A stretch of 64,000 nucleotides of DNA from Diadema setosum (GCF_964275005.1 NC_092701.1:13390670-13454669), one strand, 5' to 3'. Counted from the stretch's first letter, positions 45,701 to 57,137 are shown. Made by a program: numbers and translations. Notes: generated from the letters alone by a model not told the origin.

Positions 45701-48700
45701 ACCATGGTTAATGTGTAACAGGATCAACCCTGATGTGGAAAAATTACCAAGCAGTTCTTTTAAATTGTTTTAAAAACAAAATAATACATGTGCAAAAGCA
45801 CACACTACTTTAGTTCTTGTATATCAAAATATATATTTAATAAAAAAAGTTTACAGTCACTGCTGAGCCAGACTTTGGACGAGTAGCTGTCAGGAGGGAT
45901 TATTATGACATTACCATAGCAATGGTTCAACAAATTAGAGAGCCAAATTAGTAAGCTGAGGTCATTGTTGGTTCAGCTGTTCCAGGCACATGACATTTCC
46001 CAAAGGAGAGGAATATTTATTGATCACACACATACAACTTTGGGCAGCCAATGTTTATAGATGCTCACATGATGCTGTGTGCATACATGCCTGAGATGAT
46101 GTCTTTAACACACGCATGTCGAGATTCCATGAATCTGATTGATTTTTTAGTTCCTTTTTGAGTAGCACAGATTTAATGAAGGTAAGCATGACATGTAAAG
46201 AGACATGTACCGCTCAAATCTGTGCATGTTTTACAGGATTATCGGAGTTATAAAATTGTATGTGGTTATAAAAAAAGAGAAAAAAATGGGAATAGATGTA
46301 TAATGTAAAACAAAGAACAGTAATTAGACCTCCACATCAAAGAAATGGAACTCACAGGGATGAGCCTATTAGACACAGTAAACAGCAACACTTCATTATT
46401 GAAAATGATGAGATCCACTTTATGTCCTTCCATGTGTACAGTGTACATGTTCTGATGTACAAAAGAAAAGAACAGAAAAGAATGCTCATATGGATTAAAT
46501 TAACTGGTAAATCTTGTTTTGAACTTCGCAGCTCACATCATACTCAGTGTTTTGTGATGATGATAAAAGTATGACATTCATTACAGATCAAGATCTTTGT
46601 AGACACGACAACAAGAAAGATGGGAGGTATATTACTAGTAATTGATAATCAGGAAAAAATACATACTGACCACTCAACATGCTGTTACATATTTATTTCT
46701 TGTAACACAGGCAAGGCAGCGTGGATACTTTATGAATGAAAGAGAAACCTCCTTCACAGACACCATGTCAAACAGCAGCCGATATAACTCATCCAGCTCC
46801 ATTGACTCACGACCTTTGACCCCACCTCATGTGCCGAAACAGCTTCCGCCAAATATCAGGGTAAGTGCTAATTTTGTGTTTTCTTAATCAGACAAACTAG
46901 AATATATGCACACATGAAATACCTCACTTACACTCTTGATATCATTCAGATAAGGTGTGGTCAGACTGGCAAAAGATCAAGAAGTTTACTATTGCAAAGT
47001 CTTCGCGATCTTTTATTGTCTGGTCACACTGGCAGCCTAACTTTTCGATCTTTGGACCAAGAAGTATAAATCACTAATGCGTATGCACAAGAATAAAAAG
47101 AGATGGCTTGTTATTGTGATGTAACAATGAACACCTGTGCATCACAATGGCTGCAAAGATCGCAGTCTTAAACTTCTCAGTCTTTTACCAGTGTAAACGC
47201 GGCTGTTATTTGTGGTGTAGAGATGTGCACTGTTCTCTGAATTTTCCCTCATGATTTCTGTTTCTTATCTCGACCAGGTAATCAACGAACCAGAAGACAG
47301 GTACCAAGGCATTGACACAAGACAGATCAATGATGACACAAATGGGCTTCCAGACTTTGCACTACCTGTGAGTATGATGAATTTTAAGCTGGTATATCAT
47401 TCAGCACCTGTATTGTAACCTAGCAATACCAAATATACAGTATGTAATATCATATCTTATCAGTGTCTGTATTATATGCATGCAGAGGCAACACTAGTAA
47501 CAGTGCAGATTCATGTGAATTTAGTATCTCAGATTGTTCCAATATAGAGAATTACAGATCCAGCATAGAGAGAAATCCTACTTTATGTTCTCAACACCCG
47601 AAGGATGATTGTTTCTTCGTGAATGATAGAGCTGTAATCACATACTGGAGTGAGATTTTACCATTGTTTATAGGAACCAATGTGTGATATCTTATAATGC
47701 TATAGGAATTCAATATCTTTCAAATGACATATTTGCTTCATGTTATTCTGTTGTAGCACTTGTGCCCAATCTAACTGAAATCAAGGAAACCTGAAAGAAA
47801 TAACATGTTAGAATGCCTTCAGGCTACATCAGTATATCGGGGATGGGAGTGGAGAAGGCAACTAATGTCTTTCAGTTCAATGTATCTTGAAAAAATGGCA
47901 GTTCTCAAGAAGTAATGTGTTATAATCAGTGTTAGGTATTGATTTCTACACAAATCATGTCAGTTGTCTAAGAATTCAATGTTTTAGTCGATGTCTTTTG
48001 TTGGAAGTGATGCATGTAACATTCCTTATCTATATGCAGGATTATGCTATTGGCTCACCAATCAACAATAACAGTGGCATCACACCCAACCAGAACCAAC
48101 ATCGCTCCTCTCCCTCACCCTCCACCTTCAAACCCAAGTCCCTCTTCAACTCATTGGACTCACCCAACATCCAGAAGGTCACAGTGGATGTGCACTACAA
48201 CAGCCACCTGGCAGAGGAACCTTCCACTAGTGGCCGGGGGGTGGGCCTGCCCCTTGAACCTATGTACATCAGCACCAAAAGCCCCAGTGAGGATAGCGGA
48301 GTTGACCTGACATTAACCAATGGATATACCAATGGAAATATCAATTTTGACAAGTAAGTACAACCCTCATGCTCTTGCAGTATATTTGAGTTTAAGACAT
48401 TGAAATTAATCAATATTTATTACAACAGAACTCATAGGAATCAACTCTGTATTTCATCTACCGTGGGATATACTGTATGCGCTGAATATTTTGCGAGGTT
48501 TTTATTTTCGCGAGGTTTTTATTTTCGCGAATTTCACAAGTCTGGTGCTACTCTCGAAATTAAAGACACACGAAAATATTGACTTTGATCGTGATGTGAA
48601 TGTGACGTACGCGTTTACACTTCTCTGTTCAGTACAGGACTCCATGATCGCGAATTTAACCACTCACGAAATCATCGGGAATTCCCGATTCGTGAAATAT

Positions 48701-51700
48701 ATTGCGTATACAGTAAGTGGATATATATGTTTCAAGTAGTGATAATCATGATTAGTATTTTCTCAGTATAAAAGATTATCTTCAAATATATGTATCTCTG
48801 GATGATTGCAATGATTAACAATAAATCAACATCTAAAAACTGTGATATTTCCCTCTTTCCCAAACACCAAGATGATTACCAGAGTCAGGATATAACTCCC
48901 TCCCCCCCCCCCAAAAGAAAAGAAAAGAAAAGAAAAGAAAAGAATTCCAGAATCAAATATATACACTATCAACAAACATTGCATGTACATCAATATGATA
49001 ATCAGGTTTTTTTTAACCATTTGCAGAATTATGCGAGTTATAGTGAAAGACTTTTTTTTTATTCTGCCACATCAATTTGTTGAAATATGCACTATATCAA
49101 AACAAATGTTGTTGGATTAATGTGTTACATTTTTGTTAGAATTGACAGTGCTTACGTTTACATCCTTTATTTCTAGATTAAAGACTTTGACATCTTCACC
49201 GAACTCTATGGCCAGTGACACAGACATTAGTCCTCGGTCGTCTGAAGCGAGCCCTCGCTTGCCAGACTGCAATTCGCAGCTATCCTCAGACAGAGGCACA
49301 GACATTGGGATGAAGTCATCCAAGGAGTCGACGTCGGCTTCGATGTCAACGATGCGCTCTGGTGGAGAGCCCCGCCCAGCTCGGTCCCACAGCAGGCAGC
49401 GGCGAATGAGCCTCGATAGTGTGTCAACTGAAGGGTCAAATTCCGTGGTGAGTTTGTCACTCTTGATAATTAGATTTGAATCAGTCAGGGAGGAAGCAAT
49501 CTTATCAGAATTACAATACAGTCCATTACATCATGTTGTAGATGAGAATGAAAGAAATACTGAAAATTCTCAATAATATACACAAACTTTCAGTGTTTAT
49601 GGAATTGCAGTTTTATTTTGCTTGACTTTGACAATGAATCATGCTCACTGTAGCACAAGATAAATTAGAATGAGTGTTTCTGTTGCCTTGCATAAATATC
49701 CTTTGAAAATTTACCTTTCAAAATAGAATAATGAAAAAGAAAGTGTGTCCTATACATCAAATCATTCTAGAGATTTAATGATTTAGCAGTACAAACTTAG
49801 AGTTAGCAACAGTCATTAAATTTGTGACAAAAATGCCTTTATAGACTGTGTTATATTGAAACCAATGCTTCGTCTAATGCATCATATTCTAATGTGATTT
49901 TACTGGTTTTGAAAATTTGCAAAGCTTTAGAGTTCCATAAACTTTTTTTTTTGTATCTTATGTTTGATTTGAATGACATTTTTCATCATTATTTTAGATT
50001 GATTTTACTCTTTATATAAAGCAATTGAGTATACTATGGATTTCCTTGTTAATGCATAATCAGCACAGACCATTAGAATTTTCTTCATATTTCATCTCTT
50101 CAAAAAAAAAAATATAGGTTGGAGAGTTGATCAGCCGTCAAAACAGTGGGACTGATGGAATTCCCAGGCGAATTAGTGACCCTACTCATGTAAGTCAGCT
50201 TTGAGAGCAACAATATTTCATGAAGAGTGCAGTATTATGTATTCATATGTGGTAATTATTGGTGTATATCGTGGCATTTCTGTCTTACTTTTAAGAGTCA
50301 CAATAATGATAAGTACCACCATAAGAAAAATTACTGATGAGAAGTGTCCATGCTTACCAATCATGTGAAATGCTTTGTAAATGAATTTTGGGTGATGTGT
50401 TTAACTCACCTTGTTTTCTGTAATAAAAGCATGTCTGCTTATTTCAGGGTATTCAAAAATATATTAGTGGTGAGCAAAGTGTGTAGGTACACCATTCAGT
50501 AACATCAGTTAAGCAAAAAAAAAGACAAAAAACAAGCATCTTTCCATCTAATTTTACACACTTTGAGCAATTACTGTTTATAAATAGTGACATCTTCTAT
50601 ATTGTAGATTTTTAAAGGTTTTTGCGTTACTTCTGAAAAAAAAAGAATCTAGATACTCTTGATAAGGTTGATATTTTAGCCTCACCATTTCTTAGGGCCC
50701 ATCTTAGAAAAGTTAAGGTGTACAAACAGAAAAGTTGAGAAATGAGGAAAAAAAGAGTGTCCAGGTGAAATTTTGCTGTTCTTTTTCACTCACTTAATAG
50801 TAAAAATTGAATATTTCACATTTTCAGTTTTATTTTTGAAGTCATGCATGCACTGGATTGAAAAAATTGTATGCAATTTCATTCAATGACATGCAGCATA
50901 CACCAAAGGATCAGAAGAGAAGTGTGAACCAGACAAAGAAGGCCAGTGAAACACTGTATGAATTGAGAAGGAGCAATCCAACATCACCGGTATCATCATC
51001 GTCGTCATCATCACCCGCATCCAACCATCGTTTGCCATCATCTACGCAAAAGTCAAAACCTGGCAGTCAGTTATCTCGACACCAGCGACCCGTCTTGCCA
51101 CCCCCTCCACCACCCCCTGCTACCACAAGAGAAACCTCTCAACCCCTTAAACAGCCAAACCCCCTGACTCCACCTGCGCCTGATACCATTCCTTCACAGG
51201 AAGAAATGCCCCCACCACCAACAGAGTTCCTTGAAGACACCCTTCGTGCCATCACTCTGCCCCCACCACTCCCCTCCCCTCCCCCAGAGCAGTACCTTGG
51301 AGATGCCCCTCCTCTTCCTTCTACCACACCTCCACCACCACCACCTGAGTTTCAGACAGATGATGATGATGATGATGACAACAATCTTGTCCTCCCTGAC
51401 CCCTCCTCCTATTCCCTCTCTGAGGGCCGAACAGGAAGTATGTCTCATGAGAGATTGCCAGTCAACACCCAGAAGACACAGGTTAGACAATACGAAGAGT
51501 TCTACCACTCAAGTTATGATATACCTGTTAACGATATACCAGCATTACAGTGTTTTTCCTTACTGTGAAATAACCCAGGGTCCCAGGCTAGCTTAACTTG
51601 AGCTGAAGCACACTGAGCCAGTGACAACACAATCTCAGACATGCCATCAAAATGTTGTTGAACTGACAGTCATTCACTTTCTACCCTCGAGCTCCTCCCT

Positions 51701-53275
51701 CCCAGGGTTTCTTATCAATTATATCCCACATTACTGGTTCCTATGTTCACTGCATTGCAGTAAAGATTCATGTCTCACAACTTGTTTGATACATTGGCCC
51801 GAATTCACGAAGGTGGTACAAATGAAACCATGGTTTAAACCATGGACAAAAACTGTGGAGTGCCAAGTGTCGCACGGAATATTTCGTTACGAAATTGGTC
51901 ATTTTGTCGACAAAATGACCGTTTCGTTAACAAAATTATCATTTCGTGGACGAAGTGTTCATTTAGTTACTAAACGTTGTCATTTCGTTACAAAATAATC
52001 ATTTCATTGACGAAATGACTGATTTCGTAACGAAATATTCCATGCGACACTTGGCGCTCCATAGATTTTGTCCATGGTTTAAACCATGGTTTCATTTGTA
52101 CCACCTTCGTGAATTCGGGCCATTGTGTCATGCTTTCTGTCAAATATTTTGTCATACTGTGTTCTTTTTTAGCCACTGGAGTACTCCTTGTGAACAGTAT
52201 TCTGTGATATTGTGTAGTAAAAATTCATTTATTTCTAAACAATGTTTTGCTTTGTTGGTTTATATCATGTGTGTACAGTATTAATAAAGTAAACATTTCT
52301 TCACCAGTGAGTTAATGAATGCTCAAATAGTTCAATATTTGAAGAAGAGATTTGAACTGATGTTAATTCAGAGGTGCAGATCAAGTATTGTTCACACAGA
52401 TTTAGACATGTCAATGCATCACTTGACTCTCTCTTTCTCTCACTTTCCATTTGTACAGGTCAAGACAACATCAGTGAAATCTAATGAAGCACCTGTCGTG
52501 GACACACGAGAAGACCGACCTCCCCACCATGAGATCATTGTGGTGAGGAAGAGTAAGCCCAATCTGGGGATTGCTGTTGAGGGTGGCTCAGGGACGAGAC
52601 AACCGCTGCCAAAGATAATCAAAGTTCAGGTAAGAAACTGATAATTAGGAGAGAGAGCGATTGAGGGGAGTTATTCTTTGAAATTCATTATATATATATT
52701 CATTATATTAATGTAAGAATGAAGGACTTAGGTCATTCTTACATTCATATTATAGCGCCCTCTCTCATCCTTCTCTCATCTCTATAGCAGAATATCATGT
52801 ATATGAATCAAAGAACGACCCAAGTCCATCACGCAAAATGGCCTGTCCACAATTAGTGTAAATGTTAATTGACATAATAACATATGTTCTAATTTGTATA
52901 TACAATGTTGCCTTCCCATCACAGTTAAATAGAATATTATTGGACAAATAAAAAAGATATGAAGTTTTTTTAAGTTTACTCGAGATGGTCTTCCATGGAC
53001 TTGGGTCGTTCTTATATTCAGATACTCATTTGTCACAGGAGAAGCATATTAATGGACTTCATGTCTGTGTCTTTGTGTTTCAGTATGGAGGATCCGCCTA
53101 CCACAGCAGCAATCTGAAAGTGGGTCATGTGATTCTGAGGGTCAACGGGAAGCCGCTGCATGACCTCTCCCACTCACAGGCTACCAGGGTCATTGCTGAG
53201 GGTTTCAAACAGAAGGGGTCGGACTCCATGGAGTTTATGGTTGTAGATTCCAACAAGTTCAATCTGGTGTACTAG
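29820..53275 (+). CDS. WHRN: Whirlin, HHD/PDZ scaffold protein
   Basis: Scaffold that in vertebrates organises the stereocilia tip and ankle-link complexes, the photoreceptor periciliary complex and axonal junctions through PDZ-ligand binding (family knowledge). Exons: 29820-30716, 40618-40833, 42194-42319, 43065-43349, 43950-44165, 45119-45214, 46711-46860, 47278-47367, 48040-48353, 49177-49447, 50118-50189, 50897-51481, 52459-52629, 53084-53275. They give 1226 codons plus TAG, with consistent phases. Approximate domains: HHD1 28-110, PDZ1 231-318, PDZ2 372-455, HHD2 533-612, proline-rich 912-1106, PDZ3 1131-1222. The start is the first ATG after an in-frame TAG at 29787; a second ATG at 29901 sits at the HHD1 edge and could serve a shorter form. 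The protein is about 320 residues longer than human whirlin (907), mostly in linkers. The paralogue PDZD7 is the main alternative, but the three PDZ domains with a Pro-rich linker and the C-terminal PDZ favour whirlin. Confidence 0.93.
31098..31302. mobile_element. Mariner-like MITE
   Basis: TACAGTGGACTC at the left and GAGTGCACTGTA at the right are inverted with one mismatch, with TA at both ends. 205 bp, noncoding, in WHRN intron 1. Confidence 0.65.
32642..32681. repeat. Poly(C)/poly(A) run in WHRN intron 1
   Basis: A C-run immediately followed by an A-run, the same arrangement as at 3981-4020. Other C-runs occur at 28751-28764, 31607-31617, 48901-48913 and 61102-61117. Confidence 0.9.
34573..34970. 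mobile_element. Foldback element family, full copy A
   Basis: About 400-bp imperfect palindrome. The left arm (TTAAAGCAATTATACAG, TAATTAGAAACCACTTATAT, GAGCATACAATTTTAAGA) is mirrored on the right; the centre is around CCTAATAAAAGG/CCTTTTATTAGG. In WHRN intron 1; the same family is at 37561. Confidence 0.8.
36848..37030. mobile_element. Foldback element family, single arm
   Basis: Only the left arm is present: TTAAAGGTGTGGTATAG, GGGGATTCAGCTTTAAC, TATGAAAGAGCATATAATTC, AAAGTTTATTTTATGA. The right arm is missing, so this is a deletion derivative of the copies at 34573 and 37561. Confidence 0.7.
37561..37955. mobile_element. Foldback element family, full copy B
   Basis: TTAAAGGGACTGTAC and GTACAGTCCCTTTAA are perfect inverted ends. 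The arms of about 190 bp are colinear with the copy at 34573. No coding frame. Confidence 0.82.
38567..39184. mobile_element. 618-bp TIR element
   Basis: The left end TGTGACCGGCAACA, then TTTCGGGCAAAAGTC, is matched by the right end GACTTTTGCCTGAAAC, then TGTCACGGGTCACA, as imperfect inverted repeats of about 33 bp. The interior is noncoding. In WHRN intron 1. Confidence 0.7.
40834..43064 (+). other. WHRN introns 2 and 3
   Basis: Introns 40834-42193 and 42320-43064. Apart from short T-runs (40862-40873, 42640-42650) and a small hairpin CTGTGATT/AATCACAG at 41540-41559, nothing was recognised. Confidence 0.6.
42194..43349 (+). CDS. WHRN: WHRN exons 3-4: PDZ2
   Basis: Exons 42194-42319 and 43065-43349. 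Carboxylate loop SLGLMIRGG, then [10 protein letters not shown], then [20 protein letters not shown] across the intron, ending [13 protein letters not shown]. The exon break falls at GLK|VGDQI. The rest of exon 4 is a Ser/Glu-rich linker. PDZ2 in vertebrate whirlin binds usherin, VLGR1 and other C-termini; partners here are inferred only. Confidence 0.92.
43350..46710 (+). other. WHRN introns 4, 5 and 6
   Basis: Introns 43350-43949, 44166-45118 and 45215-46710 contain no element or gene that I can name. Confidence 0.6.
43950..45214 (+). CDS. WHRN: WHRN exons 5-6: second harmonin-homology domain
   Basis: Exons 43950-44165 and 45119-45214 encode [33 protein letters not shown] and then [20 protein letters not shown], a helical-bundle HHD like the one after PDZ2 in whirlin and PDZD7. 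Its presence with HHD1 fixes the long-isoform architecture. The intron between them (44166-45118) shows no recognisable repeat. Confidence 0.9.
46953..47203. mobile_element. ~250-bp TIR element in WHRN intron 7
   Basis: GTCAGACTGGCAAAAGATC and AGAAGTTTA near the left are mirrored by TAAACTTCTCAGTCTTTTAC and CCAGTGTAAACGC at the right. CTTCGCGATCTTTT and AAAGATCGCAGTCTT also pair. Ends about 75 bp before exon 8. Confidence 0.6.
47368..50896 (+). other. WHRN introns 8 to 11
   Basis: Introns 47368-48039, 48354-49176, 49448-50117 and 50190-50896. Only MITE copy 3 (48471) and a C12 plus (AAAAG)n tract at 48901-48943 stand out. Confidence 0.65.
48471..48714. mobile_element. TATACGCC-ended MITE, copy 3
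   Basis: In the WHRN intron after exon 9. The same sequence as the copies at 5790 and 10671, but with a local duplication of GCGAGGTTTTTATTTTC near the left end and a deletion before the right terminus. Confidence 0.8.
50897..51481 (+). CDS. WHRN: WHRN exon 12: proline-rich region with Asp run
   Basis: A 195-codon exon with several polyproline tracts (a seven-Pro run, [12 protein letters not shown], and a further Pro run near 51330) and a GAT/GAC run giving eight Asp residues at about 51358-51381. Such tracts are candidate profilin, EVH1 or SH3 ligands; that is inference. Vertebrate whirlin has a shorter Pro-rich segment in the same place. The strand-opposite open frames here are shadows of this biased sequence. 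Confidence 0.88.
51796..52121. mobile_element. 326-bp palindromic MITE with ATT duplication
   Basis: The ends GGCCCGAATTCACGAAGG are perfectly inverted, and the pairing continues for over 100 bp per arm, including GGTTTAAACC and TTTCGTTACGAAA. ATT flanks both sides. The interior repeats variants of CATTTCGT. Between WHRN exons 12 and 13. Confidence 0.82.
52459..53275 (+). CDS. WHRN: WHRN exons 13-14: PDZ3 and C-terminus
   Basis: Exons 52459-52629 and 53084-53275. [19 protein letters not shown] and [12 protein letters not shown] join [20 protein letters not shown] and [12 protein letters not shown]. The last residues are NLVY, hydrophobic at -2 and 0, so a class II-like PDZ ligand is possible. 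Just upstream of the last exon lies a short foldback element (52800-53024). Confidence 0.92.
52800..53024. mobile_element. Foldback element just before the last WHRN exon
   Basis: GAACGACCCAAGTCCAT (left) and ATGGACTTGGGTCGTTC (right) are exact inverses inside arms of about 30 bp. A third arm-like copy lies at 52710-52745, where AATGTAAGAATGA and its inverse form a perfect 13-bp stem. The right end is 59 bp before the exon 14 start. Confidence 0.75.
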
Positions 53276-54416
53276 AAGGCCAAGAAAGGCCCAACAATGG
53301 ACATATTTCACGAGCACAAAAATCTTTACAAATGCAAGATCATATGGAATGTTCCATGTGTCAAGTAAATGGCAAAGAAGTTTATGAATGTCTACATGCA
53401 GGCTGAGCTCTGTTCTGATAAAGCAACTTGCAGGCAAGTGTGTTTTAAAATTCATCATAGTATGATACATGTATATTATAATGTACAGATTTATAAATTC
53501 CTTGTATATTTTAATTGTTTTGTTGACTGAAGTGATATGTTTTTCTCATTATAGATGTTCTTTCTGTTTGAGAACAGTGTACGGTTTCTGAGCATTGCTG
53601 TGTTGATTGTTTCTCTGAAGAGAATTTTGTCATTGATGAAATACATTTACCATCAATTTTCTTTAAAAACATAAATTATTGAAATTGTGAACCTGGAACC
53701 TTGAAGATATCCCGATAGCATCTTGTCCGAAAAGCTAAACTGGGATTGTGAGATAACTGTGAAGGTGAAATAACAGGCAGAATGAGATCTTGAAATACCA
53801 TATCTTACCATATTTAACAATATTTGCCATGTAATATGTGATAAAATGGACTGTATAGTGTAAGCATTTTGGGTTAATTCTAGCTTTTGCTGTGAGGGTT
53901 AGAAACACATGTATTCCGGCAAAGAGAAAACAGACAGAATGTACAGAGCATACATCCAGTGTGTGGAGCACAGTGAGCCTACCAGTCTAACTCAGCAGTT
54001 TAAAAAAAAAAGTATCTTGGGTTGAATCAAAAGAAACAATCGATATTGCTTGATGGGAAACACTACAACACCTGTTGATAATTGCATTATTGGACCACAT
54101 TACTACTGAGTGAAGTCAGGCAGCTGATAGACTGGCCGGCCTTGAGCTTTCTTTTAACATTGTAGATAAATTAAGCTTTGTATACAAGGAAAATAATTCA
54201 TGACAAACCTTAAACATGGGTCTTACATTTTGTGTGATGCACAGGATGAAGTAATAGATTATGGAATGTGACCAATAGAAAAATTACAGGTATGTCCAAA
54301 AAAAAAAAAAATAGGAATAAGTTTTGGAAGATTACATTCTAACTGGCAAGCCTATAGTGATTTAAAAAGAAATATTAGTTATCACTTTATGCAATCTAAA
54401 CTTAAGCACTCTTACA

Positions 54417-54718
54417 ATAAAATTCATACGCAAGGCCAGGAGGCCAGTGATTTTTCGTAATAATGGCTGCTAAATTAAACTTGAATGTTGAATCATGGTA
54501 TTGCTTCAAATCGTTTAGTGTTATGAAATTTAAATGTTTGTACTCCATATATGTGATTTAAAGCACAAGTTTTCTTTGTGTAAAGGAAACTTTGCTGAAG
54601 TTTAAACTCTGTCACCAACATCTTTGATCTTTTGAATATTGATAATTAATGTACTGTATTTGCTAAGTAAGAATTACAAATTATGTAATGTACATCCATC
54701 TATCAGTATACCAATAAA
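54417..54718 (+). terminator. Candidate poly(A) signals of WHRN
   Basis: AATAAA occurs at 54417-54422 and 54713-54718, about 1.14 and 1.44 kb after the stop codon. The stretch 53276-54720 has no convincing reading frame and is presumed 3'UTR. Confidence 0.45.
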
Positions 54719-56837
54719 TTATAACTTGTACATTGTTGTGGAACAATGTAAATAATTTATAAAACTATCATGTATTGAGAAAATGTATATATACTGTTGA
54801 GAATGTGCTGGCATATGCTCAATCTGTCAAAAGATATGTGTGAATACGAGTTTTGTAAAGTGCATTATATTGGCTTGATAAGATATACCTTCCATGTAAA
54901 TGGCTATCACCTTGTCTTTTTGAAGTACTTCATCTTTCCAGTTTTCATAGTTTGATACACCTTGATACACCGTGTGATACCTTGCTCGTTTCTTCCTGTC
55001 CAGCTGTGCAGAGTTTTGTATATTTCTCTAAGGCTGATACAAAAGAGACCTTTCTTTATTCAGATATATTTCTGCTGCAACCAATCTTATGATTGACTTA
55101 TGACAAGTACTTGACTCCATGGTCTAAGGAATATGCTTTTGTGATTTTTATGCCATGTTTGTAGATAAGATTGTTTTTTGCTTTACTATGAATAGTTTAG
55201 ACTTTTTAGCATCTGATATTGGATATTTTATAATCTGCACTGATGTAATTGCATTGAATATATATGTGCTGTGTAAATACCTAATGTATACTAAATTGTG
55301 TATACTAAATTGAGTGAATGTAGTATGGTGCATTTTTTTTTGTTACTCTTTAGTTGTGCTATGATACCTTGAAAGTTCATATGATATAAGATGGGTATTA
55401 CAAAGTCTGTGAATGATAATGTTCTTCTGCCAACTCTCCCATTATCCACCATTTTATGTAAAGGAAAACAAATCAGAATTGCAATGGGTTATTGCTTGTT
55501 GAGCAAATGAAAAGTTCAATGCTCCTGAAATTTCCTTTTTTGAAAAGCACAATTTAATTCATGCTCAAATTGGTAATTGCAGGGCCCTCTGGTAGAGCAG
55601 TGGCAACACGGAAGAGGCTACCCCGGATAAATAAGGCCTTGTTATTATTGTTATTAAAGTTGACAAATTTTGATGATAATTGTTGTAACTATCAACTACA
55701 CAAAGTTGACCCCAATGTGCCCATTTCAGAGTACTACAAATACCCTGTAATGAGGGCCATTATGCCCAAAAGGTAATGATATGTGAATTATTATTAAATG
55801 ATGTCAGGTTTTGTAATTAGTCTTGAAGGAACTGTTAAGTGATTGTGCATTGATTACAAGCCTGTAATGTTTTTGTCTCAGGTTAAGCATGAAAAGTCTC
55901 CTCCTAGAAATTATTTGGTAGAAATTGCTGTCAGTGAGACATATTTCCCAGTGAAAAAAAGAAAACAAAAACAAAACAAAAGTGAACAAAGTCTGAGAAA
56001 GACAAATGTATTTAATTATGTGATCATAATGTATGTACAGATAATATGAATAATGTTGTGGAAGTTCTTGAAATTTACATCCTCTTTTAGATGTGAATCT
56101 ATTGAGAGTATATGGCGTTCTGTACTGTTATACAGTGATATCCTGAAACCAGAAACATCTATGGTATTAAATTGAAAGAGGTCTTGTTGCTTACATAGTC
56201 TGTGAAAGATAACTTTGTGTTGTGTGTTTTACACCAGTTGCTCCTTTGTACATTATTATCCACATTATGACCCTTGCATGCAATAGAATTGCCTTCAAGG
56301 AAACTTCTAGACTCTGATAATTCATTTTTTTTTAAAGTTGTGTATATGTGGATGTTCACTGATTAGTGCTTGTGTGCAGCTGTGTGTGTGTGTATTTGTG
56401 AAGAAGTAAAAAGTAAGAACTTCCTTATTTTTTTTTACCAAGCATGATCTATAATGCAGAGACCACAAGACATTACAATTAGACACATGCATTGCTCTAA
56501 ATTCACATGCAACATGTGCTATTGAAACTATCCTATGTATGTTTATAGAGCTGAATGGAATTCCTTTCAAAATGTTAACGTAATGACATAGAACACAATT
56601 TCCTTGATCCATTGCTAATGAAAAAAAAGATAACTGTGAAATAACCGTATAGCATATGAAGGACAATGATATACAATTTTTTTTTTCTCTGTGTCTGTAT
56701 TTATACTTCTGAAAATAATTTTGTATATGTGAGATATGAGGAAAGAGAAAATGGTGTGTAGCATTTAGATTATTATTCCTCTTACTGTTCCTCCCTTTTT
56801 GGAGAAAGTGCATGAGTTAAAATATGTATTATATATA

Positions 56838-56892
<55 letters not shown>
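54719..56892. other. Region between WHRN and gene 3, left part
   Basis: AT-rich; apart from the SINE-like tail at 55582 and the start of the (TA)n tract at about 56825, nothing was recognised. Confidence 0.6.
55582..55662. repeat. SINE-like tail fragment
   Basis: GGTAGAGCAGTGGCAACACG, then GAGGCTACCCCGGATAAATAAGG, read in two parts, end in a TTATTATTGTTATTA tail. A compact GC-rich head followed by an ATT-type tail resembles a tRNA-related SINE 3' end. No clear B box was found, so the call is weak. Confidence 0.35.
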
Positions 56893-56896
<4 letters not shown>

Positions 56897-57136
56897 AGTT
56901 TGTTCGCAAAAACCGATAAGTCCATTTTTGAAGATTTTGAAGTACGGTCTCTGTCATAAAGTACAAAATAATACCTTTTAAATGATATATTGGTCACTAT
57001 ATATAAAGGTACATTTTGGAAGTTATGGTCAAAAGAAGCAAAAAAATTCTTATTATTCTCTTTATTCTTCTTGACCTTTAATCGCAAATATCTCCATTTG
57101 GCAAATTTAGACATCGGTTTTTGAGAACAAACTCTT
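56893..57136. mobile_element. TIR element inserted in a (TA)n tract
   Basis: AAGAGTTTGTTCGCAAAAAC and GTTTTTGAGAACAAACTCTT are inverted ends. Long (TA)n runs lie on both sides (about 56825-56892 and 57140-57220), as if the element landed in a dinucleotide repeat. Noncoding; between WHRN and gene 3. Confidence 0.75.
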
Positions 57137-57137
57137 C

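Noticed and set aside
51139..51508. Gly/Arg/Trp-rich - strand open frames
   Set aside because: Shadows of the proline- and Asp-coding WHRN exon 12.
55561..55776. 71-codon + strand open frame
   Set aside because: Begins in a SINE-like tail and has no family resemblance or splice context.
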